The notes below the pieces were generated by a model. That model had not been told where the DNA came from. It did no database searches and worked only from the letters and a program-made list of their open reading frames with translations. From positions 4,182 through 68,181 of the forward strand of contig CAYFUT010000008.1 in assembly GCA_964346395.1 (NCBI GenBank): a stretch of DNA of 64,000 nucleotides, given 5' to 3'. The stretch comes from CAYFUT01 sp964346395. GTDB taxonomy: Bacteria; Bacillota; Halanaerobiia; Halobacteroidales; Halobacteroidaceae. Made by a program: the position numbers and the translations under genes. This document shows positions 41,809-51,584 of the stretch, one piece after another (position 1 is the stretch's first letter; each line of letters starts with the position of its first letter).

Positions 41809-42816
41809 TTAAGTAGATTCTCTGATTAGTTTTTCTATCGGTAGCACCTTTTGCTTTTCTACTACTTGGTCTCCAGTAATTAATTTAATTATAGTTTCAC
41901 AGGCCTCCACTCCCAATTGATAAATGGGCTGGCGCATAGTACTTAATTGAGGATCTATATAAGCTCCCAGATCAATTCCATCAAACCCCATTACTGCACA
42001 TTCTTCGGGCACCTTAATTCCAGCTTCTTTTAAAGCCTTTATTGCCCCCATAGCCATGGCATCATTGATTACAAACACTGCCGTAAAAGAAACCGATCTC
42101 CCCAGTAAAACTTTCATTGCTTGATAACCGCTATCTCTAGTAAAATCTCCGCGAGCAATCAAATTTTGTTTGAAATTAAGGTTGTTATCAGCCAAAGCCT
42201 GTCTATATCCTTCCTGCCGCAGATGACTAGCCACAAAATCTACATCCCCAGATATGCAGGCGATTTCAGTATGGCCCTGATTGATCAGATACTCAGCAGC
42301 TTCATAGGCTCCACCTACATTATCGCCATCTACCCAAGCTACCTGTTCATCGGAAAAGGTCCGCCCTAAAAAAACAAAGGGAATATTTTTATTTCGTAAA
42401 TATTCAATCCGAAAATCATCAATTTTAGGATTGACTACAATCATGCCGTCAATTCGGTTGAAATTAATTGCTTCTTCATATAGTTTACGAACACTATCAT
42501 CCTTAATCGTAGGTAAAGAAACACTAAAATCATAGGTAGCTGCTTTATTACCTACCCCGTGTAAAAATTCCAGGAAAAAAGGATCTGTTATATTTCGGGG
42601 CGGCCCGGGAATCGCTAACCCAATAGTATGCGACAGATCGCGTGCTAATCCGCGGGCTACGGTATGCGGCTGATAATTATATTTACGGACTACCTCCATT
42701 ACCTGCTCCCTAGTTTCTTCACTCACATAGGAATCTTCATTTATCACCCGCGAAACAGTAGCTTTTGACACCCCAGCTTCCTCCGCTATATCCTCCATGG
42801 TGACTTCTTCCTCCAT
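41809..42816 (-). CDS. LacI-family transcriptional regulator of locus 2
   Basis: A 335-residue LacI/GalR protein. The helix-turn-helix is MEDIAEEAGVSKATVSRVIN and the hinge region NYQPHTVARGLA; the sugar-binding domain follows. It sits between the two GH65 genes on the same strand, 43 bases before the second. Sites matching TGNAANCGNTTNCA, the common LacI operator, occur before the transporter, chemoreceptor and GH65 genes (45255, 49689, 49870, 51658) and are its likely targets. GGAGGTGGAATA precedes the ATG. Confidence 0.9.
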   Translation of the reverse strand: MEEEVTMEDIAEEAGVSKATVSRVINEDSYVSEETREQVMEVVRKYNYQPHTVARGLARDLSHTIGLAIPGPPRNITDPFFLEFLHGVGNKAATYDFSVSLPTIKDDSVRKLYEEAINFNRIDGMIVVNPKIDDFRIEYLRNKNIPFVFLGRTFSDEQVAWVDGDNVGGAYEAAEYLINQGHTEIACISGDVDFVASHLRQEGYRQALADNNLNFKQNLIARGDFTRDSGYQAMKVLLGRSVSFTAVFVINDAMAMGAIKALKEAGIKVPEECAVMGFDGIDLGAYIDPQLSTMRQPIYQLGVEACETIIKLITGDQVVEKQKVLPIEKLIREST

Positions 42817-42883
42817 TATTCCACCTCCTCCACCACTAGAGATAGCAACTTATAATTCTTTAATTATAAATATTAATTTAAAC

Positions 42884-45196
42884 TTATAATTGAAAACTTT
42901 CTTTTTCTCCCGGAGCAGCTGTTTTTGTTTCTTCTTTCACTTTAATAGACACTGCTGCTTGATTCGTTTCTCCGGCTTCTACTACCAAGCTATCCTCACG
43001 TAGAGTAATAGTCAAGTCTTGTGAGTGATAGCAGAAATTAAAGCTGACTTCTTCCCAGGCAGTAGGCAATTGAGGATTAAATTCTACTACTTCTTCGTTC
43101 AGTTCTAACCCGGCAAATCCCTGGACAATCATCTTCCAGGCACCTCCGCACGCTGCTGTATGAAGTCCGCCGATAAAAGTTCCGCCGTGAATTGCTTTAT
43201 TGGTATTATATAGATCCACCGTACAGGACTCCATAAAGTAGTCATAGGCTTCTTCCCTATAACCCACTTTACTGGCTACAATAGAATGGGCAGACGGACT
43301 CAGCGAAGAACCATGTTCACAGCGCGGTTCATAATAATTATAGTTGGCCCGCATTACTTCTTGATCAAATCTATCCTGCATGCAGAAAAGCTGCAACACA
43401 TCCGCCTGCTTTGCAACTTGAGTTCGGGTAGCAACTCCTACCGGCCACCCTAAATACTCCTCCGGATCCTGCAAGCGGGCTTCTACCTCTTCCGGCGTTG
43501 CATCTTCTAACTCAAAAAACCCGTCAAACTGTTCAATCAACAGGCTTTCTTCATCAGGCTGAGGTAAATACATCAGTTCGGCCATCTCTTCCCAATTGTT
43601 GATCTCTTCTGTTCCCAGCTCTAATCGGTCGCATAATGCAGCTAGCTGTTCCGGATCTTCTTCCTGCAGCTGCTCGTATATGGTAACTGCTTTGTCCAAT
43701 ACATACTGGGCTTGATAATTGGTAAATGCATTATTATCTACATTTTCGTGGTACTCATCAGGACCTAGAACTCTAATTATTTCATACCGGTTCTTATCTT
43801 TTTTAAAGTAAGCATGAGAAACTAAAAATTGAGCAATTTCAAAGACCATTTCGGCTCCATAATCAACAATAAACTCCCAATCACCAGTAGCTTGATAATA
43901 ATGCCAGACGGCATAAGCAATATCAGGCGAAATGTGAATTTGCCAATCATTAAAGTGATTTCTGATTTTCCGCCCGGTCAATACATTTTTAAAAAAGAAG
44001 TCAGGACATAATTCTTGCCCCGTTTTCCCGCTAATCCAGGGATAATAAGCCCCATAATAGCCTAAATCTGCTGCCTTTTCGCGCGCTCCATCTAACGTAT
44101 GATATCTATACTTCAATATGTTTTTAGCAATTTCCGGCTGAGTATATAAAAACATCGGCATATTAAAGATTTCTTGGTCCCAGAAAGCTGCTCCCTGATA
44201 AGCCTGACAGGATAAACCGCGGGCTCCAATCGGCAGCCGTTCACTATGGGCCGGCGTACAAATTATATTATGATATAGATTAAACCTAAGTACTGTCTGG
44301 GCTTCCAGATCTCCTTCAATCTGAATATCCGATACTCCCCATAATTCTTCCCACTGCTGCTGGTGATCTTCCTTTAACTGCTGATAACCCAGTTTTAAGC
44401 CATTATCCACATCATTTTGCGCTTGCACCAGCGGATTATCTACATCATTACTGCTGTAAATACTGACCACCTTGCGCAGCACAACTTCTTCTCCTGCTTC
44501 TAAATCAAAGGTTAACCGGCGGTAAATTTCCTCTTCTCTTTCTTCTATTTCTTCAGCTGTCGGTTCTCCTTCTAAAATATCAATTCCCTCTGCCACATCT
44601 ACGTTAATTTCAGCTTCCACCGTGGTTGTTTCAACTGCTAATAACCCGTCTTTTTCCGCTAAATCATACTCTTGAAAGTGTTTCCCATTCAAATCCCAAA
44701 CTTGACCGTCAATTCCAGTTACTACTTCTACCTGTCCGGCTTCATCCAGACTAAATTTATACTCCATAGCTAACAGGTGCCGGTTATCGTAGCTAGCAAA
44801 CTTTTCTACCTCTAAATCAACCTCTGCTCCTGACTCTGCCTGCCAGGTGGTATGCCGCTTATACAGAGCTGATTTTAAATCCAGTTCTTGTTTATAATCT
44901 TTAACTTGACTAGCAAAAACAGATAATTCCTCGCCCTCAAATATTAGCTTAGTAAATAATCCATTAGGAGCATTACATAATTCTTTCCACTTTCCATCAG
45001 CTTTATCATACGTATCAGTAACAATACAGCCTACATATTCGTCGGCTCCCCATTCAGCCAGAGTACCGCGATACCCCAGGTACCCGTTCCCAATCATTAA
45101 ATTACTGCCTGCTGTTACTAATTGGTCTTCACTGAAATTGGTTTTGATTATTTCCCATCCTGTTTCAGTCGCTAAATCATTTTTTAACTTCACCAT
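42884..45196 (-). CDS. GH65 phosphorylase, divergent second copy
   Basis: A 770-residue GH65 enzyme, clearly related to but far from the copy at 39423-41765. It opens with GWEIIKTNFSEDQLVTAGSN and MIGNGYLGYRGTLAEW; the general acid is Glu481 in IRVLGPDEYHENVDNN. Near the end it has AIHGGTFIGGLHTAACGGAW, unlike maltose phosphorylase. It probably acts on a different glucoside, for example nigerose, kojibiose or glucosylglycerol (guess). Its product should again be beta-glucose-1-phosphate for PgmB, encoded just upstream. It has its own operator at 45255-45268. AGGGGGGTCA precedes the ATG. Confidence 0.85.
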   Translation of the reverse strand: MVKLKNDLATETGWEIIKTNFSEDQLVTAGSNLMIGNGYLGYRGTLAEWGADEYVGCIVTDTYDKADGKWKELCNAPNGLFTKLIFEGEELSVFASQVKDYKQELDLKSALYKRHTTWQAESGAEVDLEVEKFASYDNRHLLAMEYKFSLDEAGQVEVVTGIDGQVWDLNGKHFQEYDLAEKDGLLAVETTTVEAEINVDVAEGIDILEGEPTAEEIEEREEEIYRRLTFDLEAGEEVVLRKVVSIYSSNDVDNPLVQAQNDVDNGLKLGYQQLKEDHQQQWEELWGVSDIQIEGDLEAQTVLRFNLYHNIICTPAHSERLPIGARGLSCQAYQGAAFWDQEIFNMPMFLYTQPEIAKNILKYRYHTLDGAREKAADLGYYGAYYPWISGKTGQELCPDFFFKNVLTGRKIRNHFNDWQIHISPDIAYAVWHYYQATGDWEFIVDYGAEMVFEIAQFLVSHAYFKKDKNRYEIIRVLGPDEYHENVDNNAFTNYQAQYVLDKAVTIYEQLQEEDPEQLAALCDRLELGTEEINNWEEMAELMYLPQPDEESLLIEQFDGFFELEDATPEEVEARLQDPEEYLGWPVGVATRTQVAKQADVLQLFCMQDRFDQEVMRANYNYYEPRCEHGSSLSPSAHSIVASKVGYREEAYDYFMESCTVDLYNTNKAIHGGTFIGGLHTAACGGAWKMIVQGFAGLELNEEVVEFNPQLPTAWEEVSFNFCYHSQDLTITLREDSLVVEAGETNQAAVSIKVKEETKTAAPGEKESFQL

Positions 45197-45254
45197 TGAC
45201 CCCCCTAAACCTTTCTATTATAAGCTTTTACTAATAATTTATCTTTTATAATTC

Positions 45255-45268
45255 TGATACCGGTTACA
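45255..45268 (-). promoter_or_regulatory. LacI-type operator before the divergent GH65 gene
   Basis: On the minus strand TGTAACCGGTATCA, one base off TGNAANCGNTTNCA, lies in the 86-base gap between pgmB and the GH65 gene. A TATAAA-like -10 box follows it, suggesting an internal regulated promoter. Confidence 0.6.
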
Positions 45269-45282
45269 GAAACTCAAAAAAA

Positions 45283-45933
45283 TTAATCAGTTACAATCTG
45301 CTCTAAATCCACATCAGCTGTACTAGCAAATCGATAATCTCCATGGCCTACTCTATCTTTTGGTCCAATACCTACTGCCGTCATTTCCGCTGCCAGAGCC
45401 GCATCAATTCCAGCCTCAGCATCTTCCAGCACTACGCATTCTTCCGGCTTTAAATCTAATTTATCAGCCGTATGTAAGAATATATCAGGAGCTGGTTTGG
45501 GATTATCTACACTGTAACCGTCAGAAATAGTAGCAAACTCATCAGTAATAGCCAAACTCTTAAGCACTCGCATTGTATTCCGGCTGGCAGAAGCAACAGC
45601 AATTTTAAAGCCCCGTTCCTTAATTTCATCCATTAGTTCTCGTGCCCCCGGCAGTAGGTCATCTTCCGTCATCTGCTCCAGCAATTCCTGGTAATAGCCA
45701 TTCTTGCGATCCATCATTTCCTGAAACTCTTCTTCTGTATAATCATCTATCTTATCTCCTAACAATAATTCCAAAGAACGACTCCGGGAAACTCCGCGCA
45801 GCTGCTCATTATCTTCCCGAGTAAATTCAATCCCCTCTTCTTCTGCTAACCGCTTCCAACCTTGAAAGTGGTATTCAGCAGTATCGGTAATAACCCCATC
45901 TAAATCAAGAATAAAACCTTTTAGTTCTCCCAT
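45283..45933 (-). CDS. pgmB: Beta-phosphoglucomutase
   Basis: A 216-residue HAD enzyme, the normal length. Nucleophile Asp10 and acid/base Asp12 are in FILDLDGVITDTAEYHF. The cap-domain motif is RGVSRSRSLELL, and the core continues AVASASRN, NPKPAPDIFL and VLEDAEAGIDAA. It converts beta-glucose-1-phosphate, the product of the two GH65 enzymes, to glucose-6-phosphate. I start at the ATG (MGELKGFILD) after GGGAGGTATTACTG; the longer frame has no ribosome site. Confidence 0.93.
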   Translation of the reverse strand: MGELKGFILDLDGVITDTAEYHFQGWKRLAEEEGIEFTREDNEQLRGVSRSRSLELLLGDKIDDYTEEEFQEMMDRKNGYYQELLEQMTEDDLLPGARELMDEIKERGFKIAVASASRNTMRVLKSLAITDEFATISDGYSVDNPKPAPDIFLHTADKLDLKPEECVVLEDAEAGIDAALAAEMTAVGIGPKDRVGHGDYRFASTADVDLEQIVTD

Positions 45934-45977
45934 CAGTAATACCTCCCGTGGCATTGTTTGCTTTTTAAAAGATTACC

Positions 45978-46010
45978 ATCCAGCAGCCCGATAAATCCAG
46001 GCTGCTGGAT
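45978..46010 (-). other. Stable hairpin after the locus 2 binding-protein gene
   Basis: ATCCAGCAGCC, an 11-base loop and GGCTGCTGGAT form an 11-base stem between the binding-protein gene and pgmB, with no T-run. It probably protects the upstream mRNA, like the hairpin at 4310-4329 in locus 1. Confidence 0.75.
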
Positions 46011-46042
46011 GATAACTGCTTATAAAGTTATAAATTTATTGT

Positions 46043-47434
46043 TTATTGTGGGCTGCCAGTTTCATAGCCAGTAGCATTCTTAACTTCTCGCTCAATATAC
46101 TGTACAGCTTCTTTGGCACTCTTGTCACCGGTTAATACCGCATGAACTTGAGTGTAGAATGATTTAGAAACTTTACTGTAGTCAGCGCCTGTTGGTGCCG
46201 AAGGACGCGGTACAGCATTAACAAAGACATCATATAATTTACCGAAGAATGGTACTTCTTCTAAAATCTCTTCATCTTCATAAAGAGACGGCATAGTCGG
46301 ATTCATTGTAATTTCAATTGCCCGTTTCTTCTGCTGCTCTGGTGAAGCTAAGAACTGAGCTACATCAGCAGCAACTTCCGGATTTTCACTATATTTACTT
46401 ACTGCTAAGTTCCAGCCGCCTAAAGTATGGGCTGGTTCGCCGTTAGGACCTGCGGGCAACGGAGCAACATCAAACTTACCCTTGATAGCACTATCCTCAT
46501 TATTTCCTAAAGCATAAGCGTAAGGCCAATTACGCATGAAGGCAGCATTTCCAGACTGCCAAACTCCTCGCGCATCTTCTTCAGCCATACCGGTTACTCC
46601 TCCAGGAGAAATCTCTCCTACCCAGCCAGCGGCCTTATCAATAGCTTCTACTGCATTTTCATTGTTAATTGTCACTTTCTTATCCTGACTTACAATTGTG
46701 CCGCCGCCGTGAGACTTGATCCATTCTAAAGCATCACAAGTTAGGCCTTCATAAGAATCACCCTGCCAGACAAAACCCCAGAAGTCCTGCTTACCTGCTT
46801 CTCGTTCGCCTTCTTGAATCTTCTTGGCCATTTTTTCTAGCTCAGACCAAGTTTCAGGCGGTTCTTCATAACCGTACTTTTCCAGCAAATCAGTTCGGTA
46901 ATAAAGCAGACCAGCATCAGTAAACCACGGTAAAGCCACTAAGCTTCCATTTACCGTATTATTTTCAACAATTGAGTCAAAGTGCTTATCAATCACATCT
47001 TGCGAGATGTGCTTATTCAGATCAATAAAGTGTTCTTCCAGTTCAGCCGGCCAGATAACATCTACCTGGTAAACATCCACCTTAGAACTCTGCGCCTCTA
47101 AAAACTGTAAGTATAATCCCTTGCGGTTATCAGCCAAGTCAGGTGTTTCTAATATCTCTACATCAACATTTGGATGTTCTTCTTCATACATTCTAGCCTG
47201 CTTTTTGGCCATTTCTTTTTCCTGTCCTACTGCTCCCGCAGCTACTGTAACCTTGACCTTATCCTCTGATTTGTCTTCTTCTTTGTCAGCTGTTTCTTCG
47301 GTAGTTTCCTGTTCAGCCTGCTGCTCTTGCTGAGTATCCTCCTCAGTTGCCTGCTGTCCTCCACAACCTGCTAAGGCAAGAGAAAAAGCTACTGCCAACA
47401 CTAAAAATAATGCTACTGTTTTCTTATTAAACAT
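46043..47434 (-). CDS. ABC sugar importer, lipoprotein solute-binding protein
   Basis: A 463-residue MalE-like protein. The signal peptide ends in the lipobox LALAGCGGQQ, so it is lipid-anchored. A long acidic linker (EEDTQQEQQAEQETTEETAD) precedes the binding domain. The domain shares VDVIWPAELEEH, ALPWFTDAGLLYYRTD and TLGGWNLAVSKY with the locus 1 protein. It should feed a glucoside to the permeases encoded upstream. AGGGGGCTGATTAA precedes the ATG. Confidence 0.92.
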   Translation of the reverse strand: MFNKKTVALFLVLAVAFSLALAGCGGQQATEEDTQQEQQAEQETTEETADKEEDKSEDKVKVTVAAGAVGQEKEMAKKQARMYEEEHPNVDVEILETPDLADNRKGLYLQFLEAQSSKVDVYQVDVIWPAELEEHFIDLNKHISQDVIDKHFDSIVENNTVNGSLVALPWFTDAGLLYYRTDLLEKYGYEEPPETWSELEKMAKKIQEGEREAGKQDFWGFVWQGDSYEGLTCDALEWIKSHGGGTIVSQDKKVTINNENAVEAIDKAAGWVGEISPGGVTGMAEEDARGVWQSGNAAFMRNWPYAYALGNNEDSAIKGKFDVAPLPAGPNGEPAHTLGGWNLAVSKYSENPEVAADVAQFLASPEQQKKRAIEITMNPTMPSLYEDEEILEEVPFFGKLYDVFVNAVPRPSAPTGADYSKVSKSFYTQVHAVLTGDKSAKEAVQYIEREVKNATGYETGSPQ

Positions 47435-47532
47435 TTAATCAGCCCCCTTTTAATAATTAGTAAAGTTTTAATTTTAATTATTAGCCTATTTTAAGGCTAT
47501 TTATTTTATAGGATGTCAAAAAGCATCCTTGC

Positions 47533-48399
47533 TTATCCTTTGACTGCTCCCGCAGTTAATCCTTTAACAATTCGTTTCTGGAAGATAAAGACTAATACTA
47601 CTAACGGCACAGTTACTGTCACCGCCGCTGCCATCTTTTCTCCTAAAGGAATCTGGCGAGCTGCTTCTCCACTAAATAAAGCAATTGCTACCGGTACTGT
47701 CCGCGCTTCTGGCTGAATCGAAGTAAAGGTTAAGGCAAATAAATATTCATTCCAGGCGCGAATAAAAGCCAATAGCCCAGTGGTTACCATCGCTGGAGCA
47801 GTCAGCGGTAGTAAAATCATCCGGAACGTCTGAAACGGAGTAGCTCCGTCCACCTGAGCCGACTGCATAATCTCATCCGGCAAGTCTTTAAAGAAAGATG
47901 CCAGTACCCAGGTAGTAAACGGCAGCGTAAACAGCATATAAGAGAGAACCATACTAAACCGGGCTCCCAAATTTAAAGTAGTAATTACTGCATATAAACC
48001 AGCCAAAACTGTAACCTGAGGAAACATGGTCATCGATAATATCACATACATAGTCGGTTTTTTACCTCTAAACCGCAGCTTCCCTAAAGCAAAGGCGGAA
48101 AAAGAACCTGCTACTAAAGCTAAAATAGTAGTTGATAAGGAAACTACTACACTATTCATTAACCCCCCGAGAAAAGTCTTACTCGAAAAGATAGTGAAGT
48201 AATTCTGGATGTTAATATCTATTTCTCCTGTCTGCGGATCCCGGGGAATAAAAGTAGCCGGCATCATCTGCAGCTGAGCTTCTGACTTCAAAGAAGAGTT
48301 AACTGCCCAGTAAAAAGGAAACAGCAGGTAAAATACTATAATAGCCAACATCACCCAGAAACCAACTTTCTTCAGCTGCCCTCTAGTTGCTTTACTCAT
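47533..48399 (-). CDS. ABC sugar importer permease, MalG type (locus 2)
   Basis: A 288-residue permease with six predicted spans, EAA-like loop MQSAQVDGATPFQTFRMILL and the usual end FQKRIVKGLTAGAVKG. The start is the ATG giving MSKATRGQLK after GGGAG. It lies inside the end of the MalF-type gene with an 8-base overlap, so the two subunits are co-translated. Confidence 0.92.
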   Translation of the reverse strand: MSKATRGQLKKVGFWVMLAIIVFYLLFPFYWAVNSSLKSEAQLQMMPATFIPRDPQTGEIDINIQNYFTIFSSKTFLGGLMNSVVVSLSTTILALVAGSFSAFALGKLRFRGKKPTMYVILSMTMFPQVTVLAGLYAVITTLNLGARFSMVLSYMLFTLPFTTWVLASFFKDLPDEIMQSAQVDGATPFQTFRMILLPLTAPAMVTTGLLAFIRAWNEYLFALTFTSIQPEARTVPVAIALFSGEAARQIPLGEKMAAAVTVTVPLVVLVFIFQKRIVKGLTAGAVKG

Positions 48400-49411
48400 C
48401 CATATCAACTCCCAGCATTCTAATATACATCGCTGCAAAAGCGGCAATTAAAATGAAAATTAAAACTCCAATTGAAGAGGCTAGCCCCATATTCCGATTT
48501 TGAATTAACTGATAATAGTTGTAACTGGCCATTGAATAGCGCTTAGTCTCCAATAATACCTGAAAGATATCAAACACACGTAAGGAATTCAAAGTTCGAA
48601 AGACTAAAGCTATTGCCAGAGAAGGTTTGATCAGCGGCAGTGTGATATTGAAAAACTGATTTACTTTACTGGCGCCGTCCACCTCTGCTGCCTCATATAA
48701 TTCATTAGGTATTAGCTGTAAGCCAGCCAGAATCAGTAAAGCCATAAACGGCGTTGTCTTCCAGACATCAATAGCAATTAAAGACGGCAGCTGCAATTCC
48801 TCCATAGTTAAAAAAGCAATATTGCCGTCACCAATCCCTAATTTCTCAAAAACGGTGTTGAATAAGCCAATTCGGTTAGACTGCAGCATAGCTTCCCACA
48901 TGGTAGCCGAAACTACTGTAATTACCGACCAGGGAATCAACATCACCGCTCTCATTCCTCCCCGGCCTTTGAAGTCACTGTTTACCACCAGGGCAATTAT
49001 CATCCCCAATAAGGTTTCGAAAAATACTGAACAGACCGTAAAAATCAAAGTGTTGATAATAGCATTTATAAAATTAGGGTCTGTCGCTCCTATTACAAAT
49101 TGGTTGCCAAACAAATTAACTTTAGCCAGTTCTTTATACCACCTAGGATCTTCAGGTAGTACCTCCATAGCCGTCTTTCCTTCCGGCAGTTTTCTCACAG
49201 TAACACTAAGTAAAGTTTTATAGTTCTGCAGCCCCACAAATTCAGTTGGTTGGCTGCTGGCGAACCTATCATTAGTAAAACTTTTGACAAATACCTGTCC
49301 TAAAGGATAAAAAGCAATAGATAATAAAATTAAAGCTGTGGGTAGTAATAAAAGATAGGCTAACTTCTTTTCTTGTTTAGCTAATTCTGAAATGCCACCC
49401 TTTTTGCTCAT
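48392..49411 (-). CDS. ABC sugar importer permease, MalF type (locus 2)
   Basis: A 339-residue MalF/UgpA-type permease with six spans and EAA loop YEAAEVDGASKVNQFFNITL. Its first extracytoplasmic loop is longer than in the locus 1 copy, with about 50 extra residues around VTVRKLPEGKTAMEVLPEDP. It is first in the locus 2 transport operon, behind a consensus promoter and a 5' leader of about 330 bases. AAAGGAGGTAAGCTA precedes the ATG. Confidence 0.92.
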   Translation of the reverse strand: MSKKGGISELAKQEKKLAYLLLLPTALILLSIAFYPLGQVFVKSFTNDRFASSQPTEFVGLQNYKTLLSVTVRKLPEGKTAMEVLPEDPRWYKELAKVNLFGNQFVIGATDPNFINAIINTLIFTVCSVFFETLLGMIIALVVNSDFKGRGGMRAVMLIPWSVITVVSATMWEAMLQSNRIGLFNTVFEKLGIGDGNIAFLTMEELQLPSLIAIDVWKTTPFMALLILAGLQLIPNELYEAAEVDGASKVNQFFNITLPLIKPSLAIALVFRTLNSLRVFDIFQVLLETKRYSMASYNYYQLIQNRNMGLASSIGVLIFILIAAFAAMYIRMLGVDMDE

Positions 49412-49688
49412 TAGCTTACCTCCTTTTGAAGTTTAGTATTCAATTTACATCTTCAGGGATCCTAAAAATTAATTCCCTCCTTTTTTATCCCTAACTCCGC
49501 TAATTTGGCCAAATTATATAGCTAAATATAAAAATAGCTTCCCCCTTTTAATCCTCAACTAATGAAACGACATTAAAAAATATTTCCGCCGTTCCTGGTA
49601 AAATAAACAGATTAAGGGCAAGCTTAATTATAAACTTATTATTTTAAAATTTAGTTATTAAAACATAGTTTTGACCGCCAACTGTCTC

Positions 49689-49702
49689 TGTAACCGGTTT
49701 CC
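49689..49702 (-). promoter_or_regulatory. LacI-type operator in the leader of the locus 2 transporter
   Basis: TGTAACCGGTTTCC matches TGNAANCGNTTNCA except for the last base. It lies about 45 bases downstream of the expected start of the 49746-49774 promoter. The other 270 bases of leader down to the gene hold no ORF or structure I can recognise. Confidence 0.7.
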
Positions 49703-49745
49703 AAACTGTTAAAAAATATATACTTATTTTTACTTTGCTGCCTTT

Positions 49746-49774
49746 ATTATATAAATTACAGACACCAATGTCAA
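49746..49774 (-). promoter_or_regulatory. Perfect-consensus promoter of the locus 2 transporter
   Basis: On the minus strand TTGACA (49769-49774), exactly 17 bases, and TATAAT (49746-49751): both boxes are perfect sigma-A consensus. Such a strong promoter needs tight repression, which the operators on both sides (49689 and 49870) can give. Confidence 0.85.
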
Positions 49775-49869
49775 GGATAATCAGCAAAATAATCTTATAG
49801 GCTGCAGATAAAATAAATTATAAATTGGTTATAGACTTAAGCAGATTATAAATTATTAATTTATTGTTT

Positions 49870-49883
49870 TGTAAACGATTCCA
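49870..49883 (-). promoter_or_regulatory. Upstream LacI-type operator of the locus 2 transporter
   Basis: TGTAAACGATTCCA matches TGNAANCGNTTNCA at every fixed base. It is about 100 bases upstream of the -35 box, and its centre is 181 bases from the leader operator, so repression by DNA looping is possible. Confidence 0.7.
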
Positions 49884-49980
49884 AATCTTAATACCATTTC
49901 AAGTTTACCTTCTATTAATAATTATAATAAAGATTATAAGGTGTGTAAAGTAATTTTTTTAATTTCCTGTCACAGATAGT

Positions 49981-51549
49981 TTAAATATCAAATTCATCTA
50001 TTAATATTTTTAATTCTTGAGCCATTTCATCTAACTCATTAGCAGATTTTGCAATTTCTTCGGACATTTCATTGATTTCCCCAGAAGTTTCTTCTACCTG
50101 ATTGCCTGTTTCAGTTATTTTTTCAGTTGCCGTTGCCGTTTCTTCAATTTTTGTCGAAGTATGCTGGATGGAATCAGCTATAGTGGCAAATAACTCCCCT
50201 GTCTCTTCCGCTATTTCCCGGCTTGTTTCCGCTTTCTCTTCTACTTCCTGGACTGCTTCTAAACCAGTTTCTGATTTAGATTGAATCTCTGTAATCAACC
50301 CCGAAATTTCACTAGTTGCCTCTGCTGTTTCTTCTGCTAATTCCCTTATTTTGTTAGCTACTACCGCAAAACCGCGTCCAGCTTCTCCAGCTCGACTGGC
50401 TTCTATGGAAGCATTTAAAGCCAATAAATTAGTTTCTTCAGCGATATTATCAATTAAATCTACAATTTTATTGATCTCCTGAGTAGTACCGTCTAAATCT
50501 TCAATAACTTCTACAGTAGTAGCTACTTTATGATCAATCTCCTGAATGCTAGTTACTGTCTGTTGGATATTTACTTCTCCAGCATCTGCTTCTTGATTAG
50601 TCTCCTGAGTAGATTTAATTGCCTCTTGATGAGCAGCCGATACCCGGTCAAGAGCAGAAAACATCGTGTCAAAATCTTGAATAGTCTGCTCCACCCTGCT
50701 GCTTTCTTGATCGGCAGTAGCAGAAAGCTGCTGGCTGTAAGAAGATAAATCCTGAATAGAACTATTCAGTTTAGCAACTATTTCTTTTAATTGGGCCAAC
50801 ATTTTATTTAAAGACTGGGTTAAAGAACCTATTTCATCATCCGTTTCTATCGTCAGCGGCTCTACATCTAAATTTCCCTGAGCAATTTGTTCTGCAAAAT
50901 CAACAGCCTTACTAATCGGCTTACTAATTCGGCGGTATAAAATTATAAAGGTTACTGCCAGCGCAACAAGCACCAGCCCCAATAAAATATTAGTCAAAAG
51001 TAAGAAAAAATCAGCCCTCCGCTGAGTCGCCGCTGTCTGCTGTGCTGTTTTTTGTCTGATATCGGCTTGAAATTCTTCAATCGGATCCATAACCTTCTGT
51101 TTCTGTTTAGTATAAAAGTCTCCAAATATTATTCGTCGCGCCCGCTGAAAATCCCCTTCTTCTGCATAAGACAGTGCATTTTGTTCACTATTTTTTAACA
51201 TCATCGATTCCTCAATTGCCTGCTGAATTAATTCTAAATCTTCTTCCGGTGCATCTAATTTTCTTAACTTATCCATTACTTTTTCGCGCGTTTTCTTCTC
51301 TTCTACTTCCTCAAAATAATTATTATAGTATTCTTCATTTCCATGTTGAGCATATTTGCGCACCTGCACTGTTAAATAATCCAGAGTCTCAGCTAAATCT
51401 CTACTGAGTTCCTCAAGCTGTTGTTTTCTTTCCACTGCTCGTCTTTCCTGGCGGAAACTAATATTCAGACCAAAAACACTAACCCCCACACAAATAAGTA
51501 AAACCAAAATTATTCCGCCGCTCAACCGCAGTAATTTAGTAATTTTCAA
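49981..51549 (-). CDS. Methyl-accepting chemotaxis protein of locus 2
   Basis: A 522-residue chemoreceptor with the classic layout. There is a membrane span (about 8-30), a four-helix-bundle sensor (to about 180), a second span (183-205), a HAMP domain (RRISKPISKAVDFAEQIAQG) and the signalling domain. Its tip, EETNLLALNASIEASRAGEA then GRGFAVVANKI, has no insertion, unlike the locus 1 receptor. Translation starts at TTG after GGGGGG. A LacI-type operator in its promoter (51658-51671) matches those of the transporter 570 bases downstream. Confidence 0.9.
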   Translation of the reverse strand: MKITKLLRLSGGIILVLLICVGVSVFGLNISFRQERRAVERKQQLEELSRDLAETLDYLTVQVRKYAQHGNEEYYNNYFEEVEEKKTREKVMDKLRKLDAPEEDLELIQQAIEESMMLKNSEQNALSYAEEGDFQRARRIIFGDFYTKQKQKVMDPIEEFQADIRQKTAQQTAATQRRADFFLLLTNILLGLVLVALAVTFIILYRRISKPISKAVDFAEQIAQGNLDVEPLTIETDDEIGSLTQSLNKMLAQLKEIVAKLNSSIQDLSSYSQQLSATADQESSRVEQTIQDFDTMFSALDRVSAAHQEAIKSTQETNQEADAGEVNIQQTVTSIQEIDHKVATTVEVIEDLDGTTQEINKIVDLIDNIAEETNLLALNASIEASRAGEAGRGFAVVANKIRELAEETAEATSEISGLITEIQSKSETGLEAVQEVEEKAETSREIAEETGELFATIADSIQHTSTKIEETATATEKITETGNQVEETSGEINEMSEEIAKSANELDEMAQELKILIDEFDI

Positions 51550-51584
51550 TAATATCCCCCCAAAAAATAAAAACCCCCACCGTT

